From assembly GCF_010894455.1 (NCBI RefSeq), contig NZ_JAAIXY010000005.1:62001-126000 (forward strand): a stretch of DNA of 64,000 bases, given 5' to 3'. Below, piece by piece: positions 52,259-61,684 of this stretch. Made by a program: the position numbers and the translations under genes. How positions within the stretch are numbered: position 1 is the stretch's first letter; each line of letters begins with the position of its first letter. Under the pieces are notes generated by a model. It was not told the origin of the DNA. It saw only the letters and a list, made by a program, of their open reading frames with translations, and did no database searches. The stretch is from Myxococcus eversor. Lineage in GTDB: Bacteria > Myxococcota > Myxococcia > Myxococcales > Myxococcaceae.

Positions 52259-54124
52259 CTACTCGGACACGTCCGGCGGGAGCATCTGCTTGCACCGGGT
52301 GATGCCACGCTGCGCGTCGGCGAAGCGGGGGTAGTCCTTCGTCACCGCCCGGTAGAGCTTGATGGCCTCCTCGCAGTTGCCGTCGTCCTCCCGGGCCCGA
52401 GCACGCGCCAGTCGCTTCGTCACGTCGTCGATTCTCGCTCCCAGCTCCGCCAGCTTCGGCTCGAGCGTGTCCAGGCCCATGCTCCTGGCCAGCTCATACT
52501 TCTCCGCGGCCTTGGCCAGCTCGCCGTTGCTGAAGTCGTCGCCGATGTCGATGAGCCGGTCCTGGGCGCGCTCCTTCCGCCGCTCCATCGCCGCGTCATC
52601 CGCCGCCGCGGCCAGGCCTTCGGTGGGCGCTGGCGCGTTCTCGGTGGCTTGCTCCGGGGGCGGAGGGGCCTCGTCGAGCGGCGGAGGGCCTCGCGGAGGC
52701 GGGGGACGGGGCGGCGGGCCATGCGGTGGAGGATGCGGAGGCGGGTGCCCCATGTCCCCCGCGCCGTAGGCGCCCGGAGGTCCGTGGCCGTCAACCGGGG
52801 GAGGACCGCGCAGGGCAATCACGCCGAACCCGCCCGCGAGCAGCGCGCCCGCGACGCTCAGGGCCAGCACCCAGCCGGAGCGCCCGCTCGGGGGCGGTGC
52901 ATAGGGCGAGGCCGCGTGCGCCGTCTTGTCGAACCCGTCCCTCGCGGCGGGGCGCTGTGGAAGCTCGGGCATGCCCGGCGCGGGCTGCGTCAGGGGGATG
53001 GGGGCCACGCGGCCGGTGTTGTAGAGGCCCGGGTCGATGGGAGGCGTGTGCGCCGCGGCGCCGCGCAGCATCGTGTCCTCGGTGCCGTCGCCGTAGAGCA
53101 TGGTGCCCGGCGAGGTCGTCTCCGGCGTACCCGGCTTCACCACGGGGCTGACGCCGCTGATGGCGGGCCGGCCGGACATCGTGGGCAGCGCGTTGCTCAG
53201 GTCCGCGGCGAACGCCTCCATCGTGGTGTAGCGCTCCACGCGCTTCTTCGCCGTGGCCTTCTGGATGACCGCGTCGAGCGCGGGCATGTCCAGGTCCGCC
53301 ACCACGTCCACCAGCCGGGGAACGGCCTGGTGCACCTGCTTCTGCATGATGTCCGCGACGCTCGTCCCGTCGAAAGGCTGCACTCCGGTGAGCAGCTCGA
53401 AGAGCACCACGCCCACCGCGTAGATGTCCGCGCGCGCGTCCACGTCCTGTCCCATGGCCTGCTCGGGGGACATGTACCGCGGCGTGCCGGCCACCGCGCC
53501 CTGCGCCGTCAGCCGGGTGGCTCCGTCGGCGATGCGGGCGATGCCGAAGTCCAGCACCTTCACGTGCCAGCCGCGCATGCCCTGCCGGACCATCACGTTC
53601 TCCGGCTTCAAGTCCCGGTGCACCACCCCGCGCGCGTGCGCATACGCCAGCACGTCCGCGACCTGGAGGATGATGTCCCCGGCCTCATGCAGGCTCAGCC
53701 GGCCCACGTTCGTCAGCAGGCGCTTGAGGTCATCGCCCTCCACGTACTCCATGGAGATGTAGAGGCTGCCCTCTTCATCCTGCCCGAAGTCGTGCAGCGT
53801 CACCGCGTTGGGGTGGCCCACGCGCGCGTAGCTCTTCGCCTCGTTGAGGAAGCGCCGCGCGACGTCGGGGTCCAACGACAGGTTGCTGTTGAGGAACTTC
53901 ATCGCGACCTGCTGACCGATGCCCACCTGCTCCGCCAGGTACACGGAGCCCATGCCGCCCTGGCCCAGGCGCTTGATGACGCGGTAGCGGCCCGCCACCG
54001 TGCGGCCCAGCATCCGGTCCACCTGAGGGGCGACCTTCAGCAGCTCGGTGCTGCCACAGCCCGGGCAGGAACCGGCCCAGGTGTCGTGCTCCTTCTCGCA
54101 CCGCTGACAGATGAAGAGGGCCAT
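52259..54124 (-). CDS. Ser/Thr protein kinase with N-terminal zinc ribbon
   Basis: A Hanks-type kinase of 621 residues. C6, C9, C20 and C23 form a small zinc ribbon; the kinase domain (47-310) has the glycine loop GQGGMGSV, K76, E96, HRDLKPEN with D171, DFG at 192-194 and the activation-segment end GTPRYMSPEQ, so it should be active. A Pro-rich linker, one membrane segment near residue 420 (VLALSVAGALLAGGFGVIAL) and a Pro-rich then helical periplasmic domain of about 190 residues follow. It is the last gene of a PEGA-TPR-kinase group. Confidence 0.9.
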   Translation of the reverse strand: MALFICQRCEKEHDTWAGSCPGCGSTELLKVAPQVDRMLGRTVAGRYRVIKRLGQGGMGSVYLAEQVGIGQQVAMKFLNSNLSLDPDVARRFLNEAKSYARVGHPNAVTLHDFGQDEEGSLYISMEYVEGDDLKRLLTNVGRLSLHEAGDIILQVADVLAYAHARGVVHRDLKPENVMVRQGMRGWHVKVLDFGIARIADGATRLTAQGAVAGTPRYMSPEQAMGQDVDARADIYAVGVVLFELLTGVQPFDGTSVADIMQKQVHQAVPRLVDVVADLDMPALDAVIQKATAKKRVERYTTMEAFAADLSNALPTMSGRPAISGVSPVVKPGTPETTSPGTMLYGDGTEDTMLRGAAAHTPPIDPGLYNTGRVAPIPLTQPAPGMPELPQRPAARDGFDKTAHAASPYAPPPSGRSGWVLALSVAGALLAGGFGVIALRGPPPVDGHGPPGAYGAGDMGHPPPHPPPHGPPPRPPPPRGPPPLDEAPPPPEQATENAPAPTEGLAAAADDAAMERRKERAQDRLIDIGDDFSNGELAKAAEKYELARSMGLDTLEPKLAELGARIDDVTKRLARARAREDDGNCEEAIKLYRAVTKDYPRFADAQRGITRCKQMLPPDVSE

Positions 54125-54158
54125 CCAGGTCCTTCCTGACCGTGAGGTGGGGGCGACG

Positions 54159-55154
54159 TCAGCGGGACGGGGGCGCGGCGTAGCGCTGGAAGAGCAGGCG
54201 CTCCAGCTCCCGCGCGCCGTCCTCCTTCGACGTGCGCTGCGCCACCGCCGCGCGAAGCAGGTCCGTGCGCGGGTCCTCCGGCAGCTCCGCCTCCATCACC
54301 GACAGCGCACCACTCAAGTCACCGGCCCGCTGGAGCGCCGCCGCGCGCCACACCCGGTACTCCGTCACGCCCGGCGCCGCCGTGGCCGCCTTGGCGAACA
54401 GCCCCTCCGCGCCCTTGGAGTCGTTGCCCCGCAGCGCCGCCAGCCCGTCCAGGAACAGGCCCTGCGCGGGGGCCTGGGGCGCCGCCTCTCCGGTGTCCTT
54501 CGCCAGGTCCAACAGCTCGCGTCCGGCGCGCAACCGCTCCGTCTCCAGCGCCTCGCCCTTCAGCGCGCGCTGGTGCACGTCCTCGGCGGCGGCGCGGCTC
54601 GCGGTGCTCAGGCGCGTGCCCATCTCCGCCAGGTCCGTGCCCAGATAGCCCTCCGTCACCAACGTGCGCAGCTTCTCGCCCGCGCTCCCAGCGCCCAAGA
54701 GCGTGCCGGCCTCCAGCGCCTCGAAGAAGTCGGACTTCAGCTCCACGTGCCGCGCCGTCAGGTCCGCGGGCACCTGGTTCTTCTTCTTCTTGCGCGCGGC
54801 CTTGAGCTGACGCTCGCACAGGTCCAGCTCGCCCTTCGCCTTGGGGCGCTCCTGGATGTCCGGCGCGCTCTTCAACCAGGCGCGATACGCGGCGCACGCG
54901 CCCGCCGTCTCCTTGGCGCCCATGCGCGCGCGCCCCAGACCCAGGTAGGCCGGCAGCAGCGTGGCGTTCGCCCGCGTGGCCTGGAGGAACACGCGCGAGG
55001 CGTCCGCGTACTTGCGCTTGTTGTAGAGCTTCGTGCCCTCGGCGACGAGCGCGTCCGCGTTGCCCACGGAGGGCCCCACGAGCGGCTCCGCCCCGGCCGC
55101 GCCGCACACCAGGAGCGCACACGTCAGCAGCAGTCGACGCGACTCAGAACGCAT
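54159..55154 (-). CDS. Secreted TPR-repeat protein
   Basis: A signal peptide (LLLTCALLVCGAAGAEP) and TPR-like helical repeats (KLYNKRKYADASRVFLQATR, AYLGLGRARMGAKETAGACA) make up the 331 residues; a basic KKKKNQ patch lies mid-way. It probably acts as a periplasmic scaffold. Its start overlaps the PEGA-protein stop by 11 bases and the kinase starts 34 bases downstream. I choose the inner ATG because the five residues before it are not part of a signal peptide. Confidence 0.78.
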   Translation of the reverse strand: MRSESRRLLLTCALLVCGAAGAEPLVGPSVGNADALVAEGTKLYNKRKYADASRVFLQATRANATLLPAYLGLGRARMGAKETAGACAAYRAWLKSAPDIQERPKAKGELDLCERQLKAARKKKKNQVPADLTARHVELKSDFFEALEAGTLLGAGSAGEKLRTLVTEGYLGTDLAEMGTRLSTASRAAAEDVHQRALKGEALETERLRAGRELLDLAKDTGEAAPQAPAQGLFLDGLAALRGNDSKGAEGLFAKAATAAPGVTEYRVWRAAALQRAGDLSGALSVMEAELPEDPRTDLLRAAVAQRTSKEDGARELERLLFQRYAAPPSR

Positions 55155-56703
55155 AACCCACCCCTCCACGGAAGTTGCTCGTCCCCGCGATTTTGCTCAG
55201 CAGCGAGAAGCCCCGCTGGTACGCGACGGAGGCATACAGCCCCTCGTAGACGAAGATGCGCGCGGTGGCCTGTCCGGACGCGTGCAGGTCCAACGCGTAG
55301 AGGCCGTCCTCGAAGCGGGGCGAGTCGCCGGAGCCATCGTCCTCCTCCTTCGCCAGCGCGCCCTTCACGTCGAGCCCCGCTTGAATCGCGAAGGACACCG
55401 GCCCCAGCACGTAGCGCAGTTGCGGCTGCAGCGCGCGCAGCGACAGCATCTGGACCTTGGCGCTGACCTGCGTGAGCCCGGCCACGTTCGGGTTCTGCAC
55501 GTCCTGCGGCACGTTGACGCCCATCGTCCACACGTCACCGGTGGAGTACCAGGTGGCGCCCACCAGCATGACGCCGAAGTACTGGCCATACCGTCCGTAC
55601 TCCAGCCCCAGCCCTCGCAGCCTGCGCGAGCCCGGAGCACGCACGCCGTTGCCGCGCACGTCGCTCAGCCCGCCCTCCGTCTTCACCGGCTGCGCGGTGA
55701 GCGTGTCGGACGTGAGGCTGGTGAACTCGTAGGCCGCCTCCAGGTAGCTCTGCCGCGCCATGGTGGCCTCCTGCCGCCGCTTCATGGCCAGCTTGAAGGC
55801 CTGCATCGACGTGGGCTTCAGCTCCTGTTCCAGCGTGTACGTCGCGCCCGGCGCGATATCCGCCTGGACCTCGTGTGGCTCATAGCCCTCGCGCGAAAGG
55901 CGCAGGGTGCGCGAGCCGGGCTGGATGCCCTGGTCCACCGCGTCCTTGCCCACCACCTTGCCGTCCACGGAGATTTCAGTGCCCTCCGGCAGGGCCTTCA
56001 CCACCAGCCGCGCGGGCACCTTCTCCAGCGCGGGCCGCAGCTTCACCTGCTCGCGCGAGCCCACCATGCGCGTCTCCTCCTTCGGCAGGTGCGAGGCCAG
56101 CTCGAAGCGGAACGTGTGCTCGCCGGGCAGCACCTCCGTGGCGTAGGGCGTGACGCCCATCTTCACCCCGTCGATGAACACCGTGGCGCCCGCGGGCTCG
56201 GACACCGCTTCCACCACCGCGTTGAGGGACAGGAACTTCACCAGCACGCCCGCCAGGGCCTTCTCGAAGGCGGGGTTGCTCGTCTCCGCCTCCGCGCGCG
56301 CGCCGCTCTCCGAACGCACGCTCACGGCGCGGAAGCGGTAGCCCGCGTCGTCCTGGCCCACGCGCACCAGCACCACGCGCTCCAGGCCCAGCGACGCCAG
56401 ATAGGTCCCCAGGGGCTCCCGGCACCGGGCGCCACCCGCGAGGCAGCCCAGGTCTCCCACCTTGCCCTGGAGGTGCGTGGCCAGGGCGCCCACGCCCACC
56501 ACCTGTCGAGGCTTCACGTCCCCCGGCAGCAGGGCGACGATGCCGTCCTCGGTCCGCTTCACCAGGGCGTCCTGCCCTGGGTACATGGGCTGGACGAGCC
56601 AGAGGGTGTGGGCCGGGGCCTCGGCGCGGGTTTCGGGGGCGGCGCCGGGTGTCGCGCTGGCGACCAGCGCCAGGCTGACACTCAGGAGAGAGGCGACGAA
56701 CAT
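55144..56703 (-). CDS. PEGA-domain exported protein
   Basis: After a signal peptide (SLLSVSLALVASATPGAAP), the 519-residue protein has a Rossmann-like N-terminal region (about 35-155), two PEGA domains (EPAGATVFIDGVKMGVTPYA; LPEGTEISVDGKVVGKDAVD) and a C-terminal beta-rich region of about 220 residues that may form an outer-membrane barrel (alternating strands, final residues VGYAF with a terminal Phe). PEGA domains are surface or envelope modules. It is the first gene of the PEGA-TPR-kinase set. Confidence 0.82.
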   Translation of the reverse strand: MFVASLLSVSLALVASATPGAAPETRAEAPAHTLWLVQPMYPGQDALVKRTEDGIVALLPGDVKPRQVVGVGALATHLQGKVGDLGCLAGGARCREPLGTYLASLGLERVVLVRVGQDDAGYRFRAVSVRSESGARAEAETSNPAFEKALAGVLVKFLSLNAVVEAVSEPAGATVFIDGVKMGVTPYATEVLPGEHTFRFELASHLPKEETRMVGSREQVKLRPALEKVPARLVVKALPEGTEISVDGKVVGKDAVDQGIQPGSRTLRLSREGYEPHEVQADIAPGATYTLEQELKPTSMQAFKLAMKRRQEATMARQSYLEAAYEFTSLTSDTLTAQPVKTEGGLSDVRGNGVRAPGSRRLRGLGLEYGRYGQYFGVMLVGATWYSTGDVWTMGVNVPQDVQNPNVAGLTQVSAKVQMLSLRALQPQLRYVLGPVSFAIQAGLDVKGALAKEEDDGSGDSPRFEDGLYALDLHASGQATARIFVYEGLYASVAYQRGFSLLSKIAGTSNFRGGVGYAF

Positions 56704-56913
56704 TGCGTCCTCGGGGCGGGCTGAGGCGGTGAGTCCCGTGTGCCCGGGTAGGGCGGGAAACGGGCGCCGGGTGTTTTTTAGCGGATGAAATGTTTTTCAG
56801 GAAGCCGGCTCCCCGAGGGCGGAGCAGCCAGGGAGGCTGCCCATCCGGGCAGGGGCGCCACCGAGGGTCCGCATGGCCATCTTCCCCGGGGCTTACATGT
56901 GTGAGGGGACGAG

Positions 56914-57987
56914 ATGGTCTTGCCAGGCAAGGGCATGGGGTGGTGGGAGTTCTTCAAGCTCCTGAAGGACGAGTGGAAACGCGATGATGTCGGCGACGTC
57001 GCCGGGGCTTTGACGTTCCGCGCCATCCTGGCCCTGTTCCCCTTCCTCCTGTTCCTCGTGTCGCTGGCGGGCGTCCTCATCGACCCGAACCAGGCCCAGG
57101 TGCTCATCCAGGAGCTGGGCAAGGTGGCTCCCAAGGAGGTGACGACCATCCTGGGGCAGCGCATCTCGGCGTTGGCGGACAGCAACCCGGTGGGGCTTTT
57201 GACGGTGGGTGGCGTGGGCGCCATCTGGGCGGCCTCCGGGGGCATCGTCGCGTTGATGGACGCACTGAACACGGCGTACGGCGTCGAGGAAACGCGCCCG
57301 GTGTGGAAGCTTCGGCTCATCGCTGTGGCGACGACGCTGGTGGCCGCGGTGGTGGCCATCCTGGCGGCGCTCGCGGCCGTGGCCACGCCCGCGCTGGCCA
57401 GCAAGCTGCCGGGCCCCGCGTCCACGGTGGCGCTGTGGCTGCGCCTGCCCGTGGCGGGCCTGCTGATGATGTTCCTGTGGGCGGTGCTCTATTACGTCCT
57501 GCCCAACGCGAAGCAGCGGTTCCGCTTCATCACCCCGGGCTCCGTGGTGGGGGTGCTCATCTGGGTGGCGGCGTCGTGGGCCTTCTCCAAGTACGTGGCC
57601 AACTTCGGCAAGTACGACGTGAACTACGGCGCCATCGGCGGTGTCATCGTGCTGCTGCTGTGGATGTGGCTGTCCGCGCAGGTGGTGCTGCTGGGCGCGG
57701 AGATCAACTCCATCCTGGAGCAGCGCTCTCCCGAGGGGAAGGCGCCGGGACAGCACGTGCCGGGGCAGGGCAAGGCGGTGCTGGCCACCAAGACGGAGCT
57801 GGAGCAGGGCGGGGCGGACCTTCCGGGCGCGAAGGACTTCCGGCCCGCGGTGGACCCGGTGACGGGCGCGAGCCTCACCCCCGGTGCGCCCCCGAAGCTC
57901 CGGCAGACCCCGCTGGCCGCCGCCGCGAAGTGGGCCGCGGGCCTGGGCCTGGGTGTCTTCTTCCTGCGGCGGAGCACCCATCGCTGA
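56914..57987 (+). CDS. YihY/BrkB family membrane protein
   Basis: The 357-residue protein has about six membrane segments with the family signatures DVAGALTFRAILALFPFLLF, GAIWAASGGIVALMDALNTA, YYVLPNAKQRFRFITPG and GAIGGVIVLLLWMWLSAQVV. It was once called ribonuclease BN, which is wrong; the function is unknown, perhaps lipid or solute transport. The C-terminal 80 residues are cytoplasmic and disordered. GAGGGG precedes the ATG. The 210-base divergent gap before it has a T-rich stretch but no clear promoter. Confidence 0.88.
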   Translation: MVLPGKGMGWWEFFKLLKDEWKRDDVGDVAGALTFRAILALFPFLLFLVSLAGVLIDPNQAQVLIQELGKVAPKEVTTILGQRISALADSNPVGLLTVGGVGAIWAASGGIVALMDALNTAYGVEETRPVWKLRLIAVATTLVAAVVAILAALAAVATPALASKLPGPASTVALWLRLPVAGLLMMFLWAVLYYVLPNAKQRFRFITPGSVVGVLIWVAASWAFSKYVANFGKYDVNYGAIGGVIVLLLWMWLSAQVVLLGAEINSILEQRSPEGKAPGQHVPGQGKAVLATKTELEQGGADLPGAKDFRPAVDPVTGASLTPGAPPKLRQTPLAAAAKWAAGLGLGVFFLRRSTHR

Positions 57988-58262
57988 GGCCGCGCGCCTC
58001 GACTTGGACGACAGGCGGTTCTTCCAGGTCCCTGGTCCAAGGCCTCCGCCAACGCGGGGCGGGACCGGGGACTCTCCATTCAAGACGCGCCGCGAGCCCG
58101 CGAGGACCTCCAGCGTTCTTGCGCGGTCCACGAAGCCGGTGAGAGTCTGCGCCCCCGCTGTCGGCGTTCGTTCGCCGACGGGTGCGCCACCCCCCTGACG
58201 CCTCTCGCCTGTCCGTCCTGCTCCGGTGCCGGGGAAGGGCGAGCCTCATTCCAGGAGCTTCG

Positions 58263-61200
58263 ATGTCGCGGAACCCTTCCCTTTCTTTCAACGTGTTGCG
58301 AGGGCTGCTCATCCTGGCGCTCGTGAGCGCATGCGGTGGGGGTGGCTCGAACCCGGATCCGGACCCGAGCCCGGATGCCGGGCAAACCCCGGATGCGGGG
58401 CCGACGAAGGACACCACCGCTCCCACCACGGCGGTGTCTCCGGCGGGAGGTCTCTTCAACGCCCCGGCCACGGTGACGCTCACCTGTGACGACGGGACGG
58501 GCTCCGGCTGCGAGGCCACGTACTACACACTGGACGGCAGCGCACCGACGACGCGGTCCATCCTCTACTCGGCCTTCGTCATGGTGGAGGCCAGCGCGAC
58601 GCTGCGCTTCTTCTCCCTGGACCGCGACGGCAACAGCGAGAGCGCGCACTCGGCGGAGTTCGTCGTGGACGAGGCGCCGCCCACTGTCTCCGCTTCGCCG
58701 GGCTCGGGGCCGCACGGGGTTCCGCTCGTCGTCACGCTGACGTGCGACGACGGTACGGGCTCCGGTTGCGAGCGCATCCACTACACGCTGGATGGCTCCG
58801 TTCCGTCAGGGACGTCGCCGCGCTATGCGGCGCCCCTCACGTTGATTGCCGGTGCGCGGCTGCGCTTCATCGCCCTGGACCGGGCCGGCAACGTGTCGCC
58901 GGAGGGCACGGAACTCTATTCGGTCGACACGTCCGGGCCCGTCTCCGTCGCGGCTCCTCGCGGGGGACTGTTCGCCGGCTCCACGCAGGTCTCGCTCACG
59001 TGTGACGACGCGGGCGGCACCGGCTGTGCCCGCATCCGCTACACGCTGGACGGCACGACGCCGACGGTGGACTCCCCCGTCTATGGCGGCCCGCTCCAGC
59101 TCACCTCCACGACGACGGTCTCCTTCTTCTCCGTGGACGCGGCCGGGAACGTCGGCGCGCTGGGCATCGAGACGTACGTCATCGACACCGTGCCGCCCAC
59201 CGCCTCCGCGACGCCCCAGGGCGGCACCTATACCGCCGCGCAGTCGGTGAGCTTGAGCTGCGACGACACGGGAGGCGCCGGCTGCTCCGCGCTGCACTAC
59301 ACGACGGATGGCACCGCGCCGGGCACCACCTCGCCGCGCTACACGGCGCCACTGGCGCTCCCGGCGACGACGACGCTGCGCTTCCTCGCGGTGGACGCCG
59401 CCGGCAACGTGGGAGTGGCGGTGACGGAGACGTACTCCATCCTTCTGGACTCGACGGCGCCCACCACCGTGGCCCAGCCCGAGGGCGGCGTGTTCCGGAC
59501 CTCGCGGACGGTGACGCTTGCGTGCGGAGACGGCGCGGGCAGCGGCTGCGCGGAGACCTGGTACACCCTGGACGACAGCGTGCCGACGCCGACGACGGGA
59601 CAGCGCTACACCGGCCCTCTCACGCTCTCGGCGACCACGCGCCTGCGCTTCGTGTCGAGGGACGTCGCGGGCAACCTGGAAGCAGCGCGCCTCCAGGTCT
59701 ACACCCTCGATGGGTCGGCCCCCGTCACGCAGGCGGCGCCCCCTGGAGGCACGTTCAGCGGCCCCGTCACCGTGCGGCTCACGTGCACGGATGCGCCCGC
59801 CGGGTGCGGTGAGACGCGCTACACGCTGGATGGCACGCCGGTCTCCAGCACCTCTCCGCTGTACACCGGCCCGCTCTTCTTCACGCAGAACACCACGCTG
59901 AACTTCAGGTCGGTGGACACCGTGGGGAACCAGGAGCAGTCGCGGCGGGAGACCTATGTGGTGCCGGATGTGCTCACCAACGCCTCGGCGCAAATCGCGG
60001 CGGTGCGCGCCACGGCGGATGGCAACGTGCCGTTTCTGCCCATCGAGAATGCCATCGTCACCTTCGTCAAGCCGGGCGTGGGCAACTTCTCCAACGATGG
60101 CCCGGGCTTCTTCCTCCAGGCGAAGAAGGAGGGGCCCGCGCTCTTCGTGGAGGTGAACCCCTCCCTGCTCACGCCTCCTCCCGTCGTGGGGAACTCGGTG
60201 CGGGTCCTCGTGGTCGGCCTCCGGACCTGGAATGGCATGCGCCGCGCGAGCATCGACGCAGGCACCTTCGCCGTGCGCGCCCAGGGCTTTCCCGTGGAGA
60301 TGCTGGCCCAGGAGGTGAGCTCCGTGGACGTGCCCATGCTTCGCGACCAGCTCGACTCCGAGCTCATCTCCCTGCAGGGGGTGGTCAACGGTCCCTTCTC
60401 CGCGTCGGGCACGGACCACGTCCAGGCGCCCCTGGTGACGACGGGCGTCCCCGCCAACTCCTCCAGCGCCGCCCTGTTCCGCCTGCGCGTGGTGACGTCG
60501 GTGAACGACTCGCTGGAGCTGACGCAGGGCTGTGAAGTCTCGCTCACCGCGCCGCTGTGGCTCTTCACGATGACCTCCACGACGACGCAGCCGTCCATCT
60601 GGGTCCCCCAGCAGCTCACCGCGCAGCGGTGCCCGCCCCCGAAGGTCCTGGAGGCGCAGGCCCGCTCCGCGACGGAGCTCCTGGTGCGCTTCGACCGGAA
60701 CCTGGCCGCGGCCAGCCTCGCGGGTTCGGGGGCGCAGTTCACCATCAATGGCCTCACCGTCACCGGCGCGACGCTCCAGTCGCCCCGGGAGGTGCTCGTC
60801 ACCACGACGGCGCAGACTCCGCGCGGGAGCTACGTCGTCCAGGTCGCCGCGACGCTGCGGGACTTGAAGGGTGACGGCGTGCAGGCGCCGAACCACACCG
60901 CGGCCTTCCGGGGCTTCGCGCCGCCCGCGCGCCTGCGCATCACCGAGGTGGCTCCCAACATGTCGGCGGGCCGCGACCTCGTGGAGCTCCTCGTCCTCCA
61001 GTCCGGTCCGGTGACGGGCATGACGCTGACGCTGGACGCGAGCCCCACGCCGCTCGCGACCTTCCCCGACGTGGACGTGCAGGCCGGCGACGTCATCGTC
61101 ATGCACCTCAACCCGGACCTCGCGCTGGGCGAGGCGGGTCCGCGCTCGGAGCTGACCAGTCCCACGGAGCACCCCCGGGCGCTGTATCCCGCGACGCATG

Positions 61201-61571
61201 ACACCGCGTGGGACTTCCACGGCGGCTCCACCTTCAGCATCAACACGGGCAACCGGGTGCTGCGGGTGTTGAACCCGTTTGGCGCCCCCCAGGACGGCCT
61301 CGCCGTCACGATTCCAGGCAACACCTTCGCCAACTTCCTGACCGACCTCTCGGTGCTCCAGGGCCAGGGCCAGTGGTCTCCCGCGACGTGCGACCGCTCC
61401 TTCTGCTCGTACACCAGCGTCCCCAACGCATGGGCCATCACCGTCGACTGGTCGTATGCCTTCGCGGCGCTCGGCAATCAGTACACCGTGGGCCGCATCG
61501 TCTCGGGCGACCACAACGACTTCTGGGACTGGGCCGTGGGGCCGGGTACCTTCGGACTCGTGAATCCCTGA
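58263..61571 (+). CDS. Large lipoprotein with six chitobiase-C-terminal-type repeats
   Basis: The 1102-residue lipoprotein (signal LLILALVSACGGGGSN, then a Pro/Asp-rich spacer) has six repeats of about 84 residues, each with a CDDG..GC cysteine loop, a YTLDGS/TxPT motif and DxxGN, matching the CHB_HEX_C_1 (chitobiase C-terminal) immunoglobulin-like domain. Unrecognised beta-rich domains follow (about 570-880), and the last part (LRITEVAPNMSAGRDLVELL) resembles a lamin-tail-type domain. The cell-surface display and an adhesive or glycan-binding role are inferred. AGGAG stands at the right distance before the ATG. Confidence 0.85.
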   Translation: MSRNPSLSFNVLRGLLILALVSACGGGGSNPDPDPSPDAGQTPDAGPTKDTTAPTTAVSPAGGLFNAPATVTLTCDDGTGSGCEATYYTLDGSAPTTRSILYSAFVMVEASATLRFFSLDRDGNSESAHSAEFVVDEAPPTVSASPGSGPHGVPLVVTLTCDDGTGSGCERIHYTLDGSVPSGTSPRYAAPLTLIAGARLRFIALDRAGNVSPEGTELYSVDTSGPVSVAAPRGGLFAGSTQVSLTCDDAGGTGCARIRYTLDGTTPTVDSPVYGGPLQLTSTTTVSFFSVDAAGNVGALGIETYVIDTVPPTASATPQGGTYTAAQSVSLSCDDTGGAGCSALHYTTDGTAPGTTSPRYTAPLALPATTTLRFLAVDAAGNVGVAVTETYSILLDSTAPTTVAQPEGGVFRTSRTVTLACGDGAGSGCAETWYTLDDSVPTPTTGQRYTGPLTLSATTRLRFVSRDVAGNLEAARLQVYTLDGSAPVTQAAPPGGTFSGPVTVRLTCTDAPAGCGETRYTLDGTPVSSTSPLYTGPLFFTQNTTLNFRSVDTVGNQEQSRRETYVVPDVLTNASAQIAAVRATADGNVPFLPIENAIVTFVKPGVGNFSNDGPGFFLQAKKEGPALFVEVNPSLLTPPPVVGNSVRVLVVGLRTWNGMRRASIDAGTFAVRAQGFPVEMLAQEVSSVDVPMLRDQLDSELISLQGVVNGPFSASGTDHVQAPLVTTGVPANSSSAALFRLRVVTSVNDSLELTQGCEVSLTAPLWLFTMTSTTTQPSIWVPQQLTAQRCPPPKVLEAQARSATELLVRFDRNLAAASLAGSGAQFTINGLTVTGATLQSPREVLVTTTAQTPRGSYVVQVAATLRDLKGDGVQAPNHTAAFRGFAPPARLRITEVAPNMSAGRDLVELLVLQSGPVTGMTLTLDASPTPLATFPDVDVQAGDVIVMHLNPDLALGEAGPRSELTSPTEHPRALYPATHDTAWDFHGGSTFSINTGNRVLRVLNPFGAPQDGLAVTIPGNTFANFLTDLSVLQGQGQWSPATCDRSFCSYTSVPNAWAITVDWSYAFAALGNQYTVGRIVSGDHNDFWDWAVGPGTFGLVNP
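58408..59959 (+). repeat. Six tandem 84-residue protein repeats
   Basis: Six consecutive diverged copies of about 255 bases encode the chitobiase-type domains. Conserved marks per copy are VTLTCDDG-type strands with a second Cys seven or eight residues on, YTLDG, and a closing DxxGN. Copies differ enough that DNA-level recombination is not obvious. Confidence 0.85.
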
Positions 61572-61585
61572 GTCCCGGGGCTCCA

Positions 61586-61643
61586 ACCCGACGAGCAGCC
61601 CGGCAGTCGGGGAATGCCGGGTTGCATGCCGTCGGGTCCGACG
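61586..61643. promoter_or_regulatory. Nested and competing inverted repeats before the Rrf2 gene
   Basis: ACCCGACG (61586) pairs with CGTCGGGT (61630), enclosing a second stem CCCGGCA/TGCCGGG (61599, 61615). The same CGTCGG also forms a 14-base near-palindrome with CCGACG (61630-61643), just before a TAGGTA -10-like box at 61645. The first pairings could be the 3' structure of the lipoprotein gene, the last an operator. Confidence 0.5.
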
Positions 61644-61684
61644 ATAGGTAACCTTCGAGGTCTCCATTCCAGCCCGGAGGGCGA

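Noticed and set aside
58806..61667. A 950-codon open frame on the minus strand across the repeat lipoprotein
   Set aside because: It is the antisense shadow of the plus-strand gene, produced by high third-position GC; its translation is Arg/His/Gly-rich and has no domain, while the plus strand has a lipoprotein signal and six recognisable domains.
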